DNA of 64,000 nt, taken from the NCBI GenBank assembly GCA_050249955.1, contig JBFWPN010000009.1, forward strand, positions 181,179 through 245,178. Direction: 5' to 3'. The position numbers and the translations under genes were made by a program. This document shows positions 40,329 through 49,193 of this stretch, one piece after another (position 1 is the stretch's first letter; the number at the start of each line of letters is the position of its first letter). The DNA comes from CAVVIG01 sp050249955. Its GTDB lineage: Bacteria; Acidobacteriota; Vicinamibacteria; Vicinamibacterales; CAVVIG01. Under the pieces are notes generated by a model, which was given only the letters and a program-made list of their open reading frames with translations, was not told the DNA's origin and did not search any database.

Positions 40329-41243
40329 ATGCCGCGATCATACCGATATCTCCACTTCGACGTCTTCACCGCGCAGCGCTTCGGCGGGAACCAGCTGGCC
40401 GTCTTCCTGGACGGACGAGGGCTGGCAGGCATGGACATGCAGGCCATCGCGCGTGAGATGAACTTCTCCGAGTCCACCTTCATCCTGCCGGCCGAGGATG
40501 CCGGCACGGACATGCGGGTGCGGATCTTCACGCCGGCCGAGGAACTGCCGATGGCGGGGCATCCGACGATCGGCACCGCCTTCGCGCTCGCGCGCACGGG
40601 CGCGGTCACCTCCCTCACGCGGCGTGTCACCTTCGGCCTGGGCGTCGGCCCGACTCCTGTCGATCTCACCTGGACGGACGGCGACCTCGCCTTCGCCTGG
40701 ATGACACAACTGGCCCCGACCTTCGGTCCCGCGCTCGACGACCCCTCGTCGCTCGCACCGGTCCTGCGCCTGCCCGTCCGTACGGTGCTCGCCACGGGCC
40801 TGCCCGTGCAGCCGGTCTCCTGCGGCGTACCGTACCTGATCGTGCCGCTCGCCACCCGGGCCGAGGTCGATGCGGTGACGCTCGATCAGGCAGCCTACGA
40901 CCGGTTCGCGGCGACCTCCGGCTTCGGGGCGATCGCCATCTACTTCTTCACGGCGGAGCCGGGGCCTGACGGCGCCACGGTGTACAGCCGGATGTTTGCG
41001 CCGTCGCTCGGTATCGTCGAGGACCCGGCCACGGGCAGCGCGGCCGGACCACTCGGCTGTTACCTCGTCCGGCACGGTATCCTCGACGAGGCAAAGGCGG
41101 CTACGATAGTGAACCTGCAGGGGGTCCGGATGGGACGCCCGAGTGTCATCCATGTGGCGATTGCCAGCGAGGGTGGCAGCATCACACGCGTCCGCGTGGG
41201 TGGTGAGGCCGTGCTCGCGGGTGAAGGCACGTTGTACGTCTGA
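40329..41243 (+). CDS. PhzF-family isomerase-like enzyme
   Basis: 304 residues, the usual size. The fold-typical blocks are present: FDVFTAQRFGGNQLAVFLDG near the start, MNFSESTFILPAED with the catalytic Glu region, PAEELPMAGHPTIGTAFAL, YLIVPL, and EDPATGSAAGPLGCYLVRHG in the second half. PhzF converts trans-2,3-dihydro-3-hydroxyanthranilate in phenazine synthesis, but most members act on other substrates. No phenazine genes are nearby, so the substrate is unknown. It is followed 10 bp later by an exported cyclophilin with AGGAGG before its start. Confidence 0.9.
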   Translation: MPRSYRYLHFDVFTAQRFGGNQLAVFLDGRGLAGMDMQAIAREMNFSESTFILPAEDAGTDMRVRIFTPAEELPMAGHPTIGTAFALARTGAVTSLTRRVTFGLGVGPTPVDLTWTDGDLAFAWMTQLAPTFGPALDDPSSLAPVLRLPVRTVLATGLPVQPVSCGVPYLIVPLATRAEVDAVTLDQAAYDRFAATSGFGAIAIYFFTAEPGPDGATVYSRMFAPSLGIVEDPATGSAAGPLGCYLVRHGILDEAKAATIVNLQGVRMGRPSVIHVAIASEGGSITRVRVGGEAVLAGEGTLYV

Positions 41244-41253
41244 CAGGAGGCTT

Positions 41254-41913
41254 ATGAATCTCAAGCGAGTGCTCTACAGCGCCGCCGGACTGATGCTCGC
41301 ATCGGCGGTGGCTTTCGCCGGACAGGCGGCCGACGCCAAGCTGGCCAAGCTGCGCAACCCCGGTGCGCTCACCGAACAGGCGCCGGCCACCTACAAGGCC
41401 AGGCTGGACACCAGCAAGGGCGCCATCACCATCACGGTCCGCAGGGCCTGGGCCCCGAACGGCGCCGACCGCTTCTACAACCTGGTCAAGGCCGGCTTCT
41501 ACGACGACGTGCGGTTCTTCCGCGTGATCCCGAACTTCATGGCGCAGTTCGGCATCCACGGCAACCCGTCGGTGATGGCGGCGTGGCGCCCGGCCACCCT
41601 GAAGGACGATCCCGTGAAGCAGAGCAACCTGCGCGGCTTCGTCACCTTCGCCACGGCCGGCCCGAACACCCGGACGACGCAGCTCTTCATCAACTTCAAG
41701 GACAACTCGAGCCTGGACAAGCAGGGCTTCGCGCCGTTCGGTGAGGTCACCGGCGGCATGGACGTCGTCGACCAGATCTACGACGGCTATGGCGAGGGCG
41801 CCCCGCGCGGCAAGGGACCCGAGCAGGGCCGCATCCAGAACGAAGGCAACGCGTACCTGACGAAGTCGTTCCCGAAGCTCGACTACATCAAGACCGCCAC
41901 CATCGTGCCCTGA
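41254..41913 (+). CDS. exported peptidyl-prolyl isomerase, cyclophilin type
   Basis: 219 residues from the ATG at 41254, with AGGAGG 3 nt upstream. The signal peptide (VLYSAAGLMLASAVAFAGQA) places it in the periplasm. Cyclophilin blocks are ITITVRRAWAPNGADRFYNLVKAGFYDDVRFFRVIPNFMAQFG and FVTFATAGPNTRTTQLFINFKDNSSLDKQGFAPFGEVTGGMDVV. The catalytic Arg is in FFRVIP. It probably assists folding of secreted or outer-membrane proteins. The closeness to the PhzF gene (10 bp) suggests shared transcription. Confidence 0.93.
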   Translation: MNLKRVLYSAAGLMLASAVAFAGQAADAKLAKLRNPGALTEQAPATYKARLDTSKGAITITVRRAWAPNGADRFYNLVKAGFYDDVRFFRVIPNFMAQFGIHGNPSVMAAWRPATLKDDPVKQSNLRGFVTFATAGPNTRTTQLFINFKDNSSLDKQGFAPFGEVTGGMDVVDQIYDGYGEGAPRGKGPEQGRIQNEGNAYLTKSFPKLDYIKTATIVP

Positions 41914-41931
41914 CGGGCACGCGGAATTGCT

Positions 41932-42034
41932 GGTTTCAGGTTGCCGATTGCTGAGTGGACTGCGGATTGAATAGGTCAGTCCGCAATCCGACCGGACGTC
42001 CAATCTGCAATCTGAAATCGGCAATCTGAAATCC
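41932..42034. repeat. AT-rich palindromic element abutting glgB
   Basis: The gap before glgB holds a low-GC element. Its left end (41932-41949, GGTTTCAGGTTGCCGATT) is an imperfect inverted copy of its right end (42016-42034). The right half repeats CAATCTG (42001) and CAATCTGAAATC (42008 and 42022, period 14). The centre has two interlocking complements, 41957-41962 with 41977-41982 and 41963-41969 with 41984-41990, able to form an H-type pseudoknot. It ends 1 nt before the glgB start, leaving no Shine-Dalgarno site. It looks like a REP/MITE-type element, which is inference. Confidence 0.55.
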
Positions 42035-42035
42035 A

Positions 42036-44222
42036 ATGTCGCTCCCTGCTTCACTCTCCGCGCTCGCTACCGGGCAGCACCGGGATCCCTTCTCCCTGCT
42101 CGGCCCCCACACCGGTCCCGACGGCACGGTGGTGATCAGGACCATGCGCCCCGATGCCGCGCGCATCGAGGTGCGGCTCGAGGCGGAGGGGACCCTCCGG
42201 CCGATGACCAGGCTCACCGACTCCGGCCTGTTCGAGGTCGTGGTGACGGCCGGCGCGATTCCCGACTACCGGCTCCGGATTACCTTCTGGAACGGCCACG
42301 TTCTCGAGCTGGACGATCCGTACCGCTACGGTCGCGTGCTGTCGGACTTCGACCTGCACCTGCTTGGCGAGGGGACGCACTACCGCGCGTTCGAGAAGCT
42401 CGGTGCGCACCGGGTCACCATCGGCACGACGACCGGCGTGCACTTCGCGGTCTGGGCGCCGAGTGCACAGCGGGTGAGCGTCGTGGGCGACTTCAACGGG
42501 TGGGACGGTCGCATCCATCCGATGCGGCACTTCTCGCTCTCGGGCATATGGGAACTGTTCGTGCCGGACCTGCCGGACGGCGAGCGCTACAAGTTCGAGA
42601 TCCGGACCACCGCCGGCCACCTCCTGAAGAAGAGCGATCCATACGGGTTCGCGTTCGAGCACCCGCCTCAGACCGCGTCGGTCGTGCGCGACATCTCGGG
42701 CTATGCCTGGCAGGACGCGGCGTGGATGGCGTCACGCCCCTCGCACGGCGGCTGGCTCGACCGCCCGATGTCGGTGTACGAGGTGCACCTGGGGTCGTGG
42801 GCACGGGTGCCGGAAGACGGCAACCGCGTGCTGTCCTATCGCGAGCTGGCCGTACGGCTCGTGCCCTACGTGAAGGACCTGGGCTTCACGCACATCGAAC
42901 TGCTGCCGGTGATGGAGCACCCGTTCACGGGATCGTGGGGGTACCAGGTCATCGGGTTCTACGCGCCGACGAGCCGGTACGGGTCACCGGAAGACTTCAA
43001 GTTCTTCGTCGATGCCTGCCACCAGGCGGGTATCGGTGTGCTGCTGGACTGGGTGCCGGGCCACTTCCCCAAGGACGAGCACGGGCTCGCCCGCTTCGAC
43101 GGGACAGCGCTCTACGAGCATGCCGATCCGCGGCAGGGGGAGCAGCCCGACTGGGGCACGCTCGTCTTCAATTACGGCCGCCACGAGGTCCGCAACTTCC
43201 TGCTGTCGAACGCGCTGTTCTGGCTGGAGGAGTACCACATCGACGGCCTCCGGGTGGATGCCGTGGCCTCGATGCTGTACCTCGATTACTCGCGTCCCGA
43301 GGGCGGATGGATCCCGAACCGCTACGGTGGACGCGAGAACCTCGACGCCATCGAGTTCCTGCGTACGCTGAATGCGCTCACGCACGGCACGCATCCCGGG
43401 ACGATCACGGCGGCGGAGGAGTCGACGTCGTTCCCCGGCGTGAGCCGCCCCGCCCACCTGGGGGGCCTTGGCTTCACCTACAAGTGGAACATGGGGTGGA
43501 TGCACGACCTGATCGAGTACACGCACGTCGATCCGGTCTACCGCCGCTGGTCCCACAACCTGCTGACGTTCTCCATGCTCTACAACTACTCGGAGAACTT
43601 CATCCTGCCGTTCTCGCACGATGAAGTCGTGCACGGCAAGGGACCGATGCTCGACAAGATGGCGGGCGATCGCTGGCAGCAGCACGCCACCCTGCGGGCG
43701 CTCTACGGCTTCATGCTGGGGCATCCTGGCAAGAAGCTGCTGTTCATGGGCAACGAGTTCGCCCAGCCGCGCGAGTGGCATCACGACCGGAGCCTCGACT
43801 GGCACCTGCTCGACCAGCCCGAGCATGCGGGGATGCTGCGCTATGTGCGCCAGCTGAACCACTTCCTCTCCACCGAGCCGGCGCTCCATGAGACCGACTT
43901 CGAGGGGCGCGGCTTCCGCTGGATCGACTGCAGCGACAACGAGAACAGCGTGGTGTCGCTGATGCGCACCGCGCGCGATCCGCAGGACTTCGTCGTGATG
44001 GTGTTCAACTTCACGCCCGTGCCGCGCCACGACTACCGCATCGGCGTGCCGGTGGACGGCTTCTATGCCGAGTTGATGAACAGCGACGCCGCCGTGTACG
44101 GCGGGCACGACGTGGGGAACGGGGGCGGCGTGGCGAGCGATCCGGTCGCCACCCACGGCTTCAGCCACTCGATCCGCCTCACGCTGCCGCCGCTCGGCTG
44201 CCTGCTGCTCAAGCGCCGCTGA
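42036..44222 (+). CDS. glgB: 1,4-alpha-glucan (glycogen) branching enzyme
   Basis: 728 residues, the same length as E. coli GlgB (728). Two N-terminal carbohydrate-binding/E-set modules (to about 220: QHRDPFSLLGPHTGPDGTVVIR, then GVHFAVWAPSAQRVSVVGDFNGWDGR) are followed by the GH13 barrel. The catalytic triad is visible: Asp408 in GLRVDAVASMLYLDY, Glu461 in AAEESTSFPG and Asp529 in FSHDEVVHGKG. It forms alpha-1,6 branches in glycogen. No glgA or glgC is in the window. The start at 42036 directly follows an AT-rich repeat and has no ribosome-binding site, so initiation may be weak or leaderless. Confidence 0.97.
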   Translation: MSLPASLSALATGQHRDPFSLLGPHTGPDGTVVIRTMRPDAARIEVRLEAEGTLRPMTRLTDSGLFEVVVTAGAIPDYRLRITFWNGHVLELDDPYRYGRVLSDFDLHLLGEGTHYRAFEKLGAHRVTIGTTTGVHFAVWAPSAQRVSVVGDFNGWDGRIHPMRHFSLSGIWELFVPDLPDGERYKFEIRTTAGHLLKKSDPYGFAFEHPPQTASVVRDISGYAWQDAAWMASRPSHGGWLDRPMSVYEVHLGSWARVPEDGNRVLSYRELAVRLVPYVKDLGFTHIELLPVMEHPFTGSWGYQVIGFYAPTSRYGSPEDFKFFVDACHQAGIGVLLDWVPGHFPKDEHGLARFDGTALYEHADPRQGEQPDWGTLVFNYGRHEVRNFLLSNALFWLEEYHIDGLRVDAVASMLYLDYSRPEGGWIPNRYGGRENLDAIEFLRTLNALTHGTHPGTITAAEESTSFPGVSRPAHLGGLGFTYKWNMGWMHDLIEYTHVDPVYRRWSHNLLTFSMLYNYSENFILPFSHDEVVHGKGPMLDKMAGDRWQQHATLRALYGFMLGHPGKKLLFMGNEFAQPREWHHDRSLDWHLLDQPEHAGMLRYVRQLNHFLSTEPALHETDFEGRGFRWIDCSDNENSVVSLMRTARDPQDFVVMVFNFTPVPRHDYRIGVPVDGFYAELMNSDAAVYGGHDVGNGGGVASDPVATHGFSHSIRLTLPPLGCLLLKRR

Positions 44223-44238
44223 CGGAGGGCGGGTCTCG

Positions 44239-45411
44239 GTGCGCGAGTCGCGTGGCGCCGCCGTGATCCTGGTCACGCTGACCGCCTTCACCGACATCCT
44301 CGCCTACTCCATCGCGGTGCCGGTCCTCCCGGATCTGGGGAGGCGTCTCGGCGCCTCCCCGACCGTCATCGGCTTCCTGTTCGCGGCCTTCGGTGCATCC
44401 GTCGCGGTCACCTCCATCCCCATGGGGGCCGTGTCCGACCGCATCGGCCGGCGCGGCCCGCTGCTCGCCGGCGCGCTGCTGCTCACGGCCTCCACGCTCC
44501 TCTTCGCCGTCTCCACCACGCTGCCGCTGCTGTTCGCGGCGCGCCTCGCGCAGGGGGTTGCCGACGCGATCACCTGGGTGGTCGGCTTCGCCCTGGTTGC
44601 CGACCTCTACGGACAGGAGGAACGCGGTCGGGTGATGGGATTCGTCATGTCCGGCACCACGGTGGGGTTCCTCATCGGTCCGTCGGCGGGAGGATGGCTG
44701 TACGAGGCCGTGGGGCCCCAGGTGCCCTACCTGGTCGTCGCGCTGCTGGCCGCGCTGTGTACTGCGGGGTTCGCGATCATGCCGGAGCCGCCACGCCAGG
44801 CCATGCGCGAACCGCTCGCCCTGCGCGCCCTGCTCCGGATTCCCGACGTGGTCGTCTGCGCCTCGACGGTCATCGTGGGCGGGGGCACGCTCGCGATGAT
44901 CGAGCCCACGCTGGCGCTCTTCCTGGACAGGGAACTCGGGCTCGGGCCGTCGCGCATCGGGCTGGTGCTCGGTGGCGCAGCCGCGATGTCGGCCGTGCTG
45001 CACCCGGTCTTCGGCCGTCTCGCGGGACGGGCGGGAGCCAGGCAGCTCATGCTCGCCGGACTTGCCGGCATCGCGCTGATGCTGCCGGTGCTCGCGCTCA
45101 TGCGCGACTTCACCAGCGGGCTGCTCGTCTATGCGGCGTTCACCGTGCCGATCGTGGCCATGGTGACGCCGTCGCTGGCCTACATGGCCGAGGCGACAGC
45201 CAGGGCTGGCGTGCGGTCGTTCGGCGTCGCCTACGGCGTCTACAACGTCGCCTGGTCGATCGGCCTGCTGGTGGGGCCGTCCATCGGCGGCGCAGCATTC
45301 GAGCGGGTCGGCTTTCGTGTGCTCACCATTGCGTGGGCCGCGGCACTGCTGCCTGCCACGTTGGTCCTCGCGCGCATCCGCACCCCGCCAGCCCGCGAAC
45401 CCGGGGTGTAG
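44239..45411 (+). CDS. MFS transporter (drug-efflux-like)
   Basis: 390 residues beginning with GTG, 16 bp after glgB, with GGAGGG upstream. About twelve hydrophobic segments are visible. The loop 2-3 motif is GAVSDRIGRRGPLLAG (classic GxxxDRxGRR). Motif C-like FVMSGTTVGFLIGPSAGGWLYEAVG and the C-half loop FGRLAGRAGARQLM are also present. It resembles TetA/Bcr-like DHA1 antiporters that export small molecules with protons. The substrate is unknown. It may share a transcript with glgB. Confidence 0.9.
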   Translation: MRESRGAAVILVTLTAFTDILAYSIAVPVLPDLGRRLGASPTVIGFLFAAFGASVAVTSIPMGAVSDRIGRRGPLLAGALLLTASTLLFAVSTTLPLLFAARLAQGVADAITWVVGFALVADLYGQEERGRVMGFVMSGTTVGFLIGPSAGGWLYEAVGPQVPYLVVALLAALCTAGFAIMPEPPRQAMREPLALRALLRIPDVVVCASTVIVGGGTLAMIEPTLALFLDRELGLGPSRIGLVLGGAAAMSAVLHPVFGRLAGRAGARQLMLAGLAGIALMLPVLALMRDFTSGLLVYAAFTVPIVAMVTPSLAYMAEATARAGVRSFGVAYGVYNVAWSIGLLVGPSIGGAAFERVGFRVLTIAWAAALLPATLVLARIRTPPAREPGV

Positions 45412-45414
45412 AAT
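45409..45414 (+). promoter_or_regulatory. -10 box TAGAAT
   Basis: TAGAAT overlaps the end of the MFS gene and lies 21 nt before the ATG at 45436. GGAGG lies between them, 8 nt before the start. No -35 box is clear. Confidence 0.45.
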
Positions 45415-45435
45415 CGATCGCTGGAGGCTTCATCC

Positions 45436-46470
45436 ATGATCCGTCCGCGCATTGCCCTCGCGTCCGCAGTGGCGCTTGCCCTCGTGTCCGGCCAGGTGCT
45501 GCACGCCGATGTCCGTGCCGACCAGAAGACGCGGTTCCAGTTCTCGGGCGCGCTCGGCCGCGTCGTGAACTTCTTCGGAGGCAAGGCGGCCCGCGACGGG
45601 GTCACGTCCAGCGTGGCGGTGAAGGGCAACCGCATGATGACCACCACCGGCGACTCGACAGCGCAGATCGTCGACCTCTCCGAGGAGAAGGTCTACGACC
45701 TCGACCTGAAGAAGAAGTCGTACACGGTGATGACCTTCGCCGAGATCCGCAGGCAGCTCGAGGAGGCGCGGAAGAAGGCCGAGGCCGAGGCCAGCAAGGA
45801 GGCGGGCAAGGATGAGCCCGCCCGCCAGGACCCGAACGCGAAGCAGCTCGAGGTGGACTTCGAGGTGAAGAACACCGGCGAGAAGAAGGACATCAACGGA
45901 TTCAGCACCACGCAGTCGGTCATGACCGTGACCGTGCGCGAGAAGGGGAAGACGCTGCAGCAGGGCGGGGGCATGGTGCTCACGAGCGACATGTGGATGA
46001 CCCCGTCGCTCCCCGCCATGCAGGAGATCTCCGACTTCCACGTGAAGTACGCCCAGCAGCTCTACGGTCCGGTCATCGAGGGCGCCTCGCCGCAGGACAT
46101 GGCGTCGGCCATGGCGATGTACCCGATGATGAAGCCGGCGCTCGAGAAGATGGCTGCCGAGGCGAAGAAGCTCCAGGGCACACCGGTGCTGACCACCGTC
46201 ACGATCGAGGCCGTGAAGTCGGCCGAGCAGCTGAAGTCGGAGCAGGCCGGTGCGTCGGACTCGAAGTCGGGCGACTCGGCGCCCACCAGCGTGGGCGGCG
46301 TCCTCGGCGGGCTTGGGCGCCGCATGGCGCGCCGCAACAACAACGACGAAGCCTCCGGTCCGAAGGAGCGAGCCACGGTGCTCACCTCGACCAGCGAGGT
46401 GCTGAAGGTCGCCACCACGGTTCCCGCCGAGGACGTCGCAATTCCTTCCGGCTTCAAGGAAAAGAAGTAA
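45436..46470 (+). CDS. exported protein of unknown function (DUF4412-like)
   Basis: 344 residues with signal peptide IALASAVALALVSGQVLHA and GGAGG 8 nt upstream. The first half reads as a beta-rich domain (KTRFQFSGALGRVVNFFGG, VKGNRMMTTTGDSTAQIVDLSEEKVYDLDLKKKSYTVMTF), the pattern seen in exported DUF4412-like proteins. A charged coiled-coil stretch follows (RRQLEEARKKAEAEASKEAGKDE). The rest is mixed. The C-terminal region is Lys/Ser-rich and probably disordered. Function unknown. The stop overlaps a possible ATC start of the Mug gene. Confidence 0.72.
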   Translation: MIRPRIALASAVALALVSGQVLHADVRADQKTRFQFSGALGRVVNFFGGKAARDGVTSSVAVKGNRMMTTTGDSTAQIVDLSEEKVYDLDLKKKSYTVMTFAEIRRQLEEARKKAEAEASKEAGKDEPARQDPNAKQLEVDFEVKNTGEKKDINGFSTTQSVMTVTVREKGKTLQQGGGMVLTSDMWMTPSLPAMQEISDFHVKYAQQLYGPVIEGASPQDMASAMAMYPMMKPALEKMAAEAKKLQGTPVLTTVTIEAVKSAEQLKSEQAGASDSKSGDSAPTSVGGVLGGLGRRMARRNNNDEASGPKERATVLTSTSEVLKVATTVPAEDVAIPSGFKEKK

Positions 46471-47009
46471 TCGCTGACATCTCACACCTGCGCCTGACGG
46501 ACCGCGTCAGGCCAGGTGTCCGCCTCCTCTTCGTCGGCATCAACCCGGGCGTCCGCTCGGCGCTGACGAACCATCACTTCGCCGGCCCGTCCAACCGATT
46601 CTGGAGGCTGCTCTTCGACGCCGGTCTGGTGCCCGAACCCCTGACCTTCGAAGACGATGACCGCCTGCCCGGGTGGGGACTGGGCGTCACCAACCTGATC
46701 GCGCGTCCCACCCGGGGCATCGACACGCTCCGCGCGGAGGAGTACGCGCGGGGACTCGCCGTGCTGCGGCGGAAGGTCCGGCGCTGGAAACCGCGCGTCG
46801 TGACCTTCGTGGGTGTCACGCTGTACCGCTTCATCTTCGACGTACGGCCGGGCCAACCGATCACGCCCGGCTTTCAAATCGAACGGTTCGAGGGCGCACG
46901 GGTGGCCGTCGTACCCAACCCGAGCGGGCGCAATGCCCACTTCAGCTACGTGCAGATGCTCCAGGCGTTCCAGACTCTGCGGGACGCGCGTCCCGGCTCG
47001 AGACGATAA
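46470..47009 (+). CDS. mug: mismatch-specific uracil/thymine-DNA glycosylase (Mug-type)
   Basis: About 179 residues. The uracil-DNA-glycosylase-fold motifs of Mug/TDG are intact: LLFVGINPGVRSALTNHHFAGPSNRFWRLLFDAGL (catalytic Asn in GINPG), WGLGVTNLIARPTRG, and VVPNPSGRNAHFSY near the end. It removes uracil or ethenocytosine from mismatches for base-excision repair. No ATG, GTG or TTG occurs in frame near the conserved start. I place it at ATC 46470, which overlaps the previous TAA and has AAGGA 9 nt upstream. CTG at 46488 is an alternative. The exact N-terminus is uncertain, the identity is not. Confidence 0.82.
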   Translation: MADISHLRLTDRVRPGVRLLFVGINPGVRSALTNHHFAGPSNRFWRLLFDAGLVPEPLTFEDDDRLPGWGLGVTNLIARPTRGIDTLRAEEYARGLAVLRRKVRRWKPRVVTFVGVTLYRFIFDVRPGQPITPGFQIERFEGARVAVVPNPSGRNAHFSYVQMLQAFQTLRDARPGSRR

Positions 47010-47159
47010 CGGCCCAGTTGGATTCCCAACCGACCCGACGTTGGGCTGTAATGTTCCGCGACGCAGGGGCCGCCCGTCGAGCCACTGGCCGGCGCTTGCC
47101 GCGGGCAGCGGGTTTGCACAGGTAAACGGCCGCGACCCTGTGGCCGGTATCCAGAACTG

Positions 47160-49193
47160 GTGAGTCCCGCACCCGAACTTCGCACGCTGAACCGGCTCCG
47201 CCGCGAGGTTGCGCTTGCTCTCACCGAGGGGGGCGACATCTCCTGGGCCGATCCCGCGGCTGAGGCGCTGCTCGGTGTGACGGCCGGCACCTCGCTGTTC
47301 TCCCTCGTCTCCACCGACACCGCTCCCCAGGTCGAGCGGCTGCTGCATGCCGAGGCGCTCGCGCCCCGGCTGGACGTGGTGCTGCCGATACAGGTTCACG
47401 GAGTGCCTCGGGTCCTCTCGGCGACGATTCAGCCCGAGGGCGATGGCTTCCTGATGGTGGGCACGCTGCTCCCGGACTCCCTGGCGGGAGCCCTCGCCGG
47501 GGCGGACCGCAGCCTGCGTGAGATCAGGCTGCTCGAGGCGGAAGCGGGCGAACGGCGGCAGACGATTGCCGACCAGACGGCCGAGCTCGCCCGGATCGCG
47601 CGCGACCTCGACGATTCGACTCGCGGCGTGATCGCGCTGCACAGCGAAGTGGACGAGAAGTCCGATTCGCTGCGACGCATCACCGAAGTGAAGTCGCGCG
47701 TGGTGGCGAACGTGAGCCACGAGTTCCGGACCCCGCTGAACGCCATCATCGGCCTCGCACGCATGCTGCTCTCGAAGGTGGACGGAGAGCTGAACGCCGA
47801 GCAGGAGAAGCAGCTCACCTTCATCCTGCGCAGTGCCGAAAGCCTGGTGGAACTGGTGAACGACCTCCTCGACCTGTCGAAGATCGAGGCCGGCAAGGTG
47901 GCCCTGCGCCCGGTCACCTTCCACCCGGCGGATCTCTTCGGCGCGCTGCGCGGCATGTTCCGACCGTTGCACGGCGTGGGCGCCGTGCAGGTGGCCTTCG
48001 ACGTTGATCCCGCGCTCGAGCCGCTCGAGACCGACGAAGGCAAGGTCTCGCAGATCCTCAAGAACCTGATCTCGAACGCGGTCAAGTTCACCGAGCACGG
48101 CCAGATCCAGGTGTCGGCACTCAAGGGCCCGAACGGGTCGGTCACCTTCGCGGTGAGTGACACCGGCATCGGCATTCCCCTCGAGGATCACGAGCGCATC
48201 TTCGAGGAGTTCGCGCAGGTCGACAACCCGCTGCAGAAGAAGGTGAAGGGCACCGGCCTTGGCCTCTCGCTCTCACGGCGGCTCGCCGAGATCCTCGGGG
48301 GGACGCTGAGCGTGACGAGCGCGCCAGGCGCCGGCTCCACGTTCACCCTCGTCGTGCCGCGCACGCACCCCGAGGTGCGTGAGATGGCGGGCCTGGCGGC
48401 GCGCAGCGCCACGCTCGAACCTGGCCGGCCCCCCATCCTCGTGGTGGAAGACGACCGGCAGACGCTCTTCCTGTACGAGAAGTACCTGCGCAACTCCGGC
48501 TTCCAGATCGTCCCGGCCCGCACGGTGGAGGAGGCCCGCGACGTCCTCCAGCGCATGCGCCCGGCCGCCATCGTCCTGGACATCATGCTGGAGGGGGAGA
48601 CGTCGTGGAACCTGCTGGCCGAGGTCAAGGCCCAGGCCGAGACCCGTGACATCCCGGTCCTGGTCGTCACCGTCACCAACCGCGAGCACCGAGCCCGCGC
48701 CCTCGGTGCAGACGAGTTCGTCATCAAGCCGCTCGATCAGCGCTGGCTCGCCCGCAAGCTGGCCGCACTTGCCAGGCGCCGCGGACCGATCCACCGCATC
48801 CTCGTCATCGACGATGACGAGGTGGCGCGCTACATGCTGACGCGGCTGCTCGCCGACGGTCCCTATGAGGTGATCGAGGCGGCGACCGGCAGCGACGGGG
48901 TCCGCCTCGCACGCGAGCAGCAGCCACAGCTGATCTTCCTGGACTTCGTCCTCCCTGGCATGACCGCGTTCGACGTGCTGGACGAGCTGAAGCTCGACGC
49001 ATCGACCCGCGCCATCCCGGTGATCATCCACACATCCAGGAGCCTCGGGGATGGTGAGCGCCAGCGCCTTGCCCAGGATGCCCACGCCATCCTCCCCAAG
49101 GAGAGCCTGAACCGCGAGGTTGCGCTCGGTCGCATCCGCGAAGTGCTGGCCAAGACCGGACCGGTCGCCGAGGAGGAACCCCGCAGTGCCTGA
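47160..49193 (+). CDS. hybrid histidine kinase with two receiver domains
   Basis: 677 residues from GTG 47160. The order is a PAS-like region (to about 110), a coiled-coil linker (LREIRLLEAEAGERRQTIADQTAELARIARDLDD), HisKA with His187 in NVSHEFRTPLNAI, HATPase_c (NLISNAVKFT, DTGIGIP, GTGLGLSLSRRLAE), receiver 1 with Asp474 (IVLDIMLEG), and receiver 2 with Asp595 (LIFLDFVLPG). No transmembrane segment, so it senses in the cytoplasm. It probably feeds a phosphorelay. The next kinase overlaps it by 8 nt, so both are made together. Partner regulators with DNA-binding domains are absent nearby. Confidence 0.93.
   Translation: MSPAPELRTLNRLRREVALALTEGGDISWADPAAEALLGVTAGTSLFSLVSTDTAPQVERLLHAEALAPRLDVVLPIQVHGVPRVLSATIQPEGDGFLMVGTLLPDSLAGALAGADRSLREIRLLEAEAGERRQTIADQTAELARIARDLDDSTRGVIALHSEVDEKSDSLRRITEVKSRVVANVSHEFRTPLNAIIGLARMLLSKVDGELNAEQEKQLTFILRSAESLVELVNDLLDLSKIEAGKVALRPVTFHPADLFGALRGMFRPLHGVGAVQVAFDVDPALEPLETDEGKVSQILKNLISNAVKFTEHGQIQVSALKGPNGSVTFAVSDTGIGIPLEDHERIFEEFAQVDNPLQKKVKGTGLGLSLSRRLAEILGGTLSVTSAPGAGSTFTLVVPRTHPEVREMAGLAARSATLEPGRPPILVVEDDRQTLFLYEKYLRNSGFQIVPARTVEEARDVLQRMRPAAIVLDIMLEGETSWNLLAEVKAQAETRDIPVLVVTVTNREHRARALGADEFVIKPLDQRWLARKLAALARRRGPIHRILVIDDDEVARYMLTRLLADGPYEVIEAATGSDGVRLAREQQPQLIFLDFVLPGMTAFDVLDELKLDASTRAIPVIIHTSRSLGDGERQRLAQDAHAILPKESLNREVALGRIREVLAKTGPVAEEEPRSA

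Noticed and set aside
40329..41243. A phenazine biosynthesis locus because of PhzF
   Set aside because: No other phenazine genes are nearby, and most PhzF-family proteins act elsewhere.
41932..42034. A CRISPR-like array before glgB because of the repeated CAATCTGAAATC
   Set aside because: Only two full copies with a 14-nt period and no spacers of uniform length. A palindromic REP/MITE-like element fits better.
47017..47030. A GTTGG-ATTC-CCAAC hairpin after the Mug gene as terminator
   Set aside because: The stem is only 5 bp with no T-run, too weak to call.
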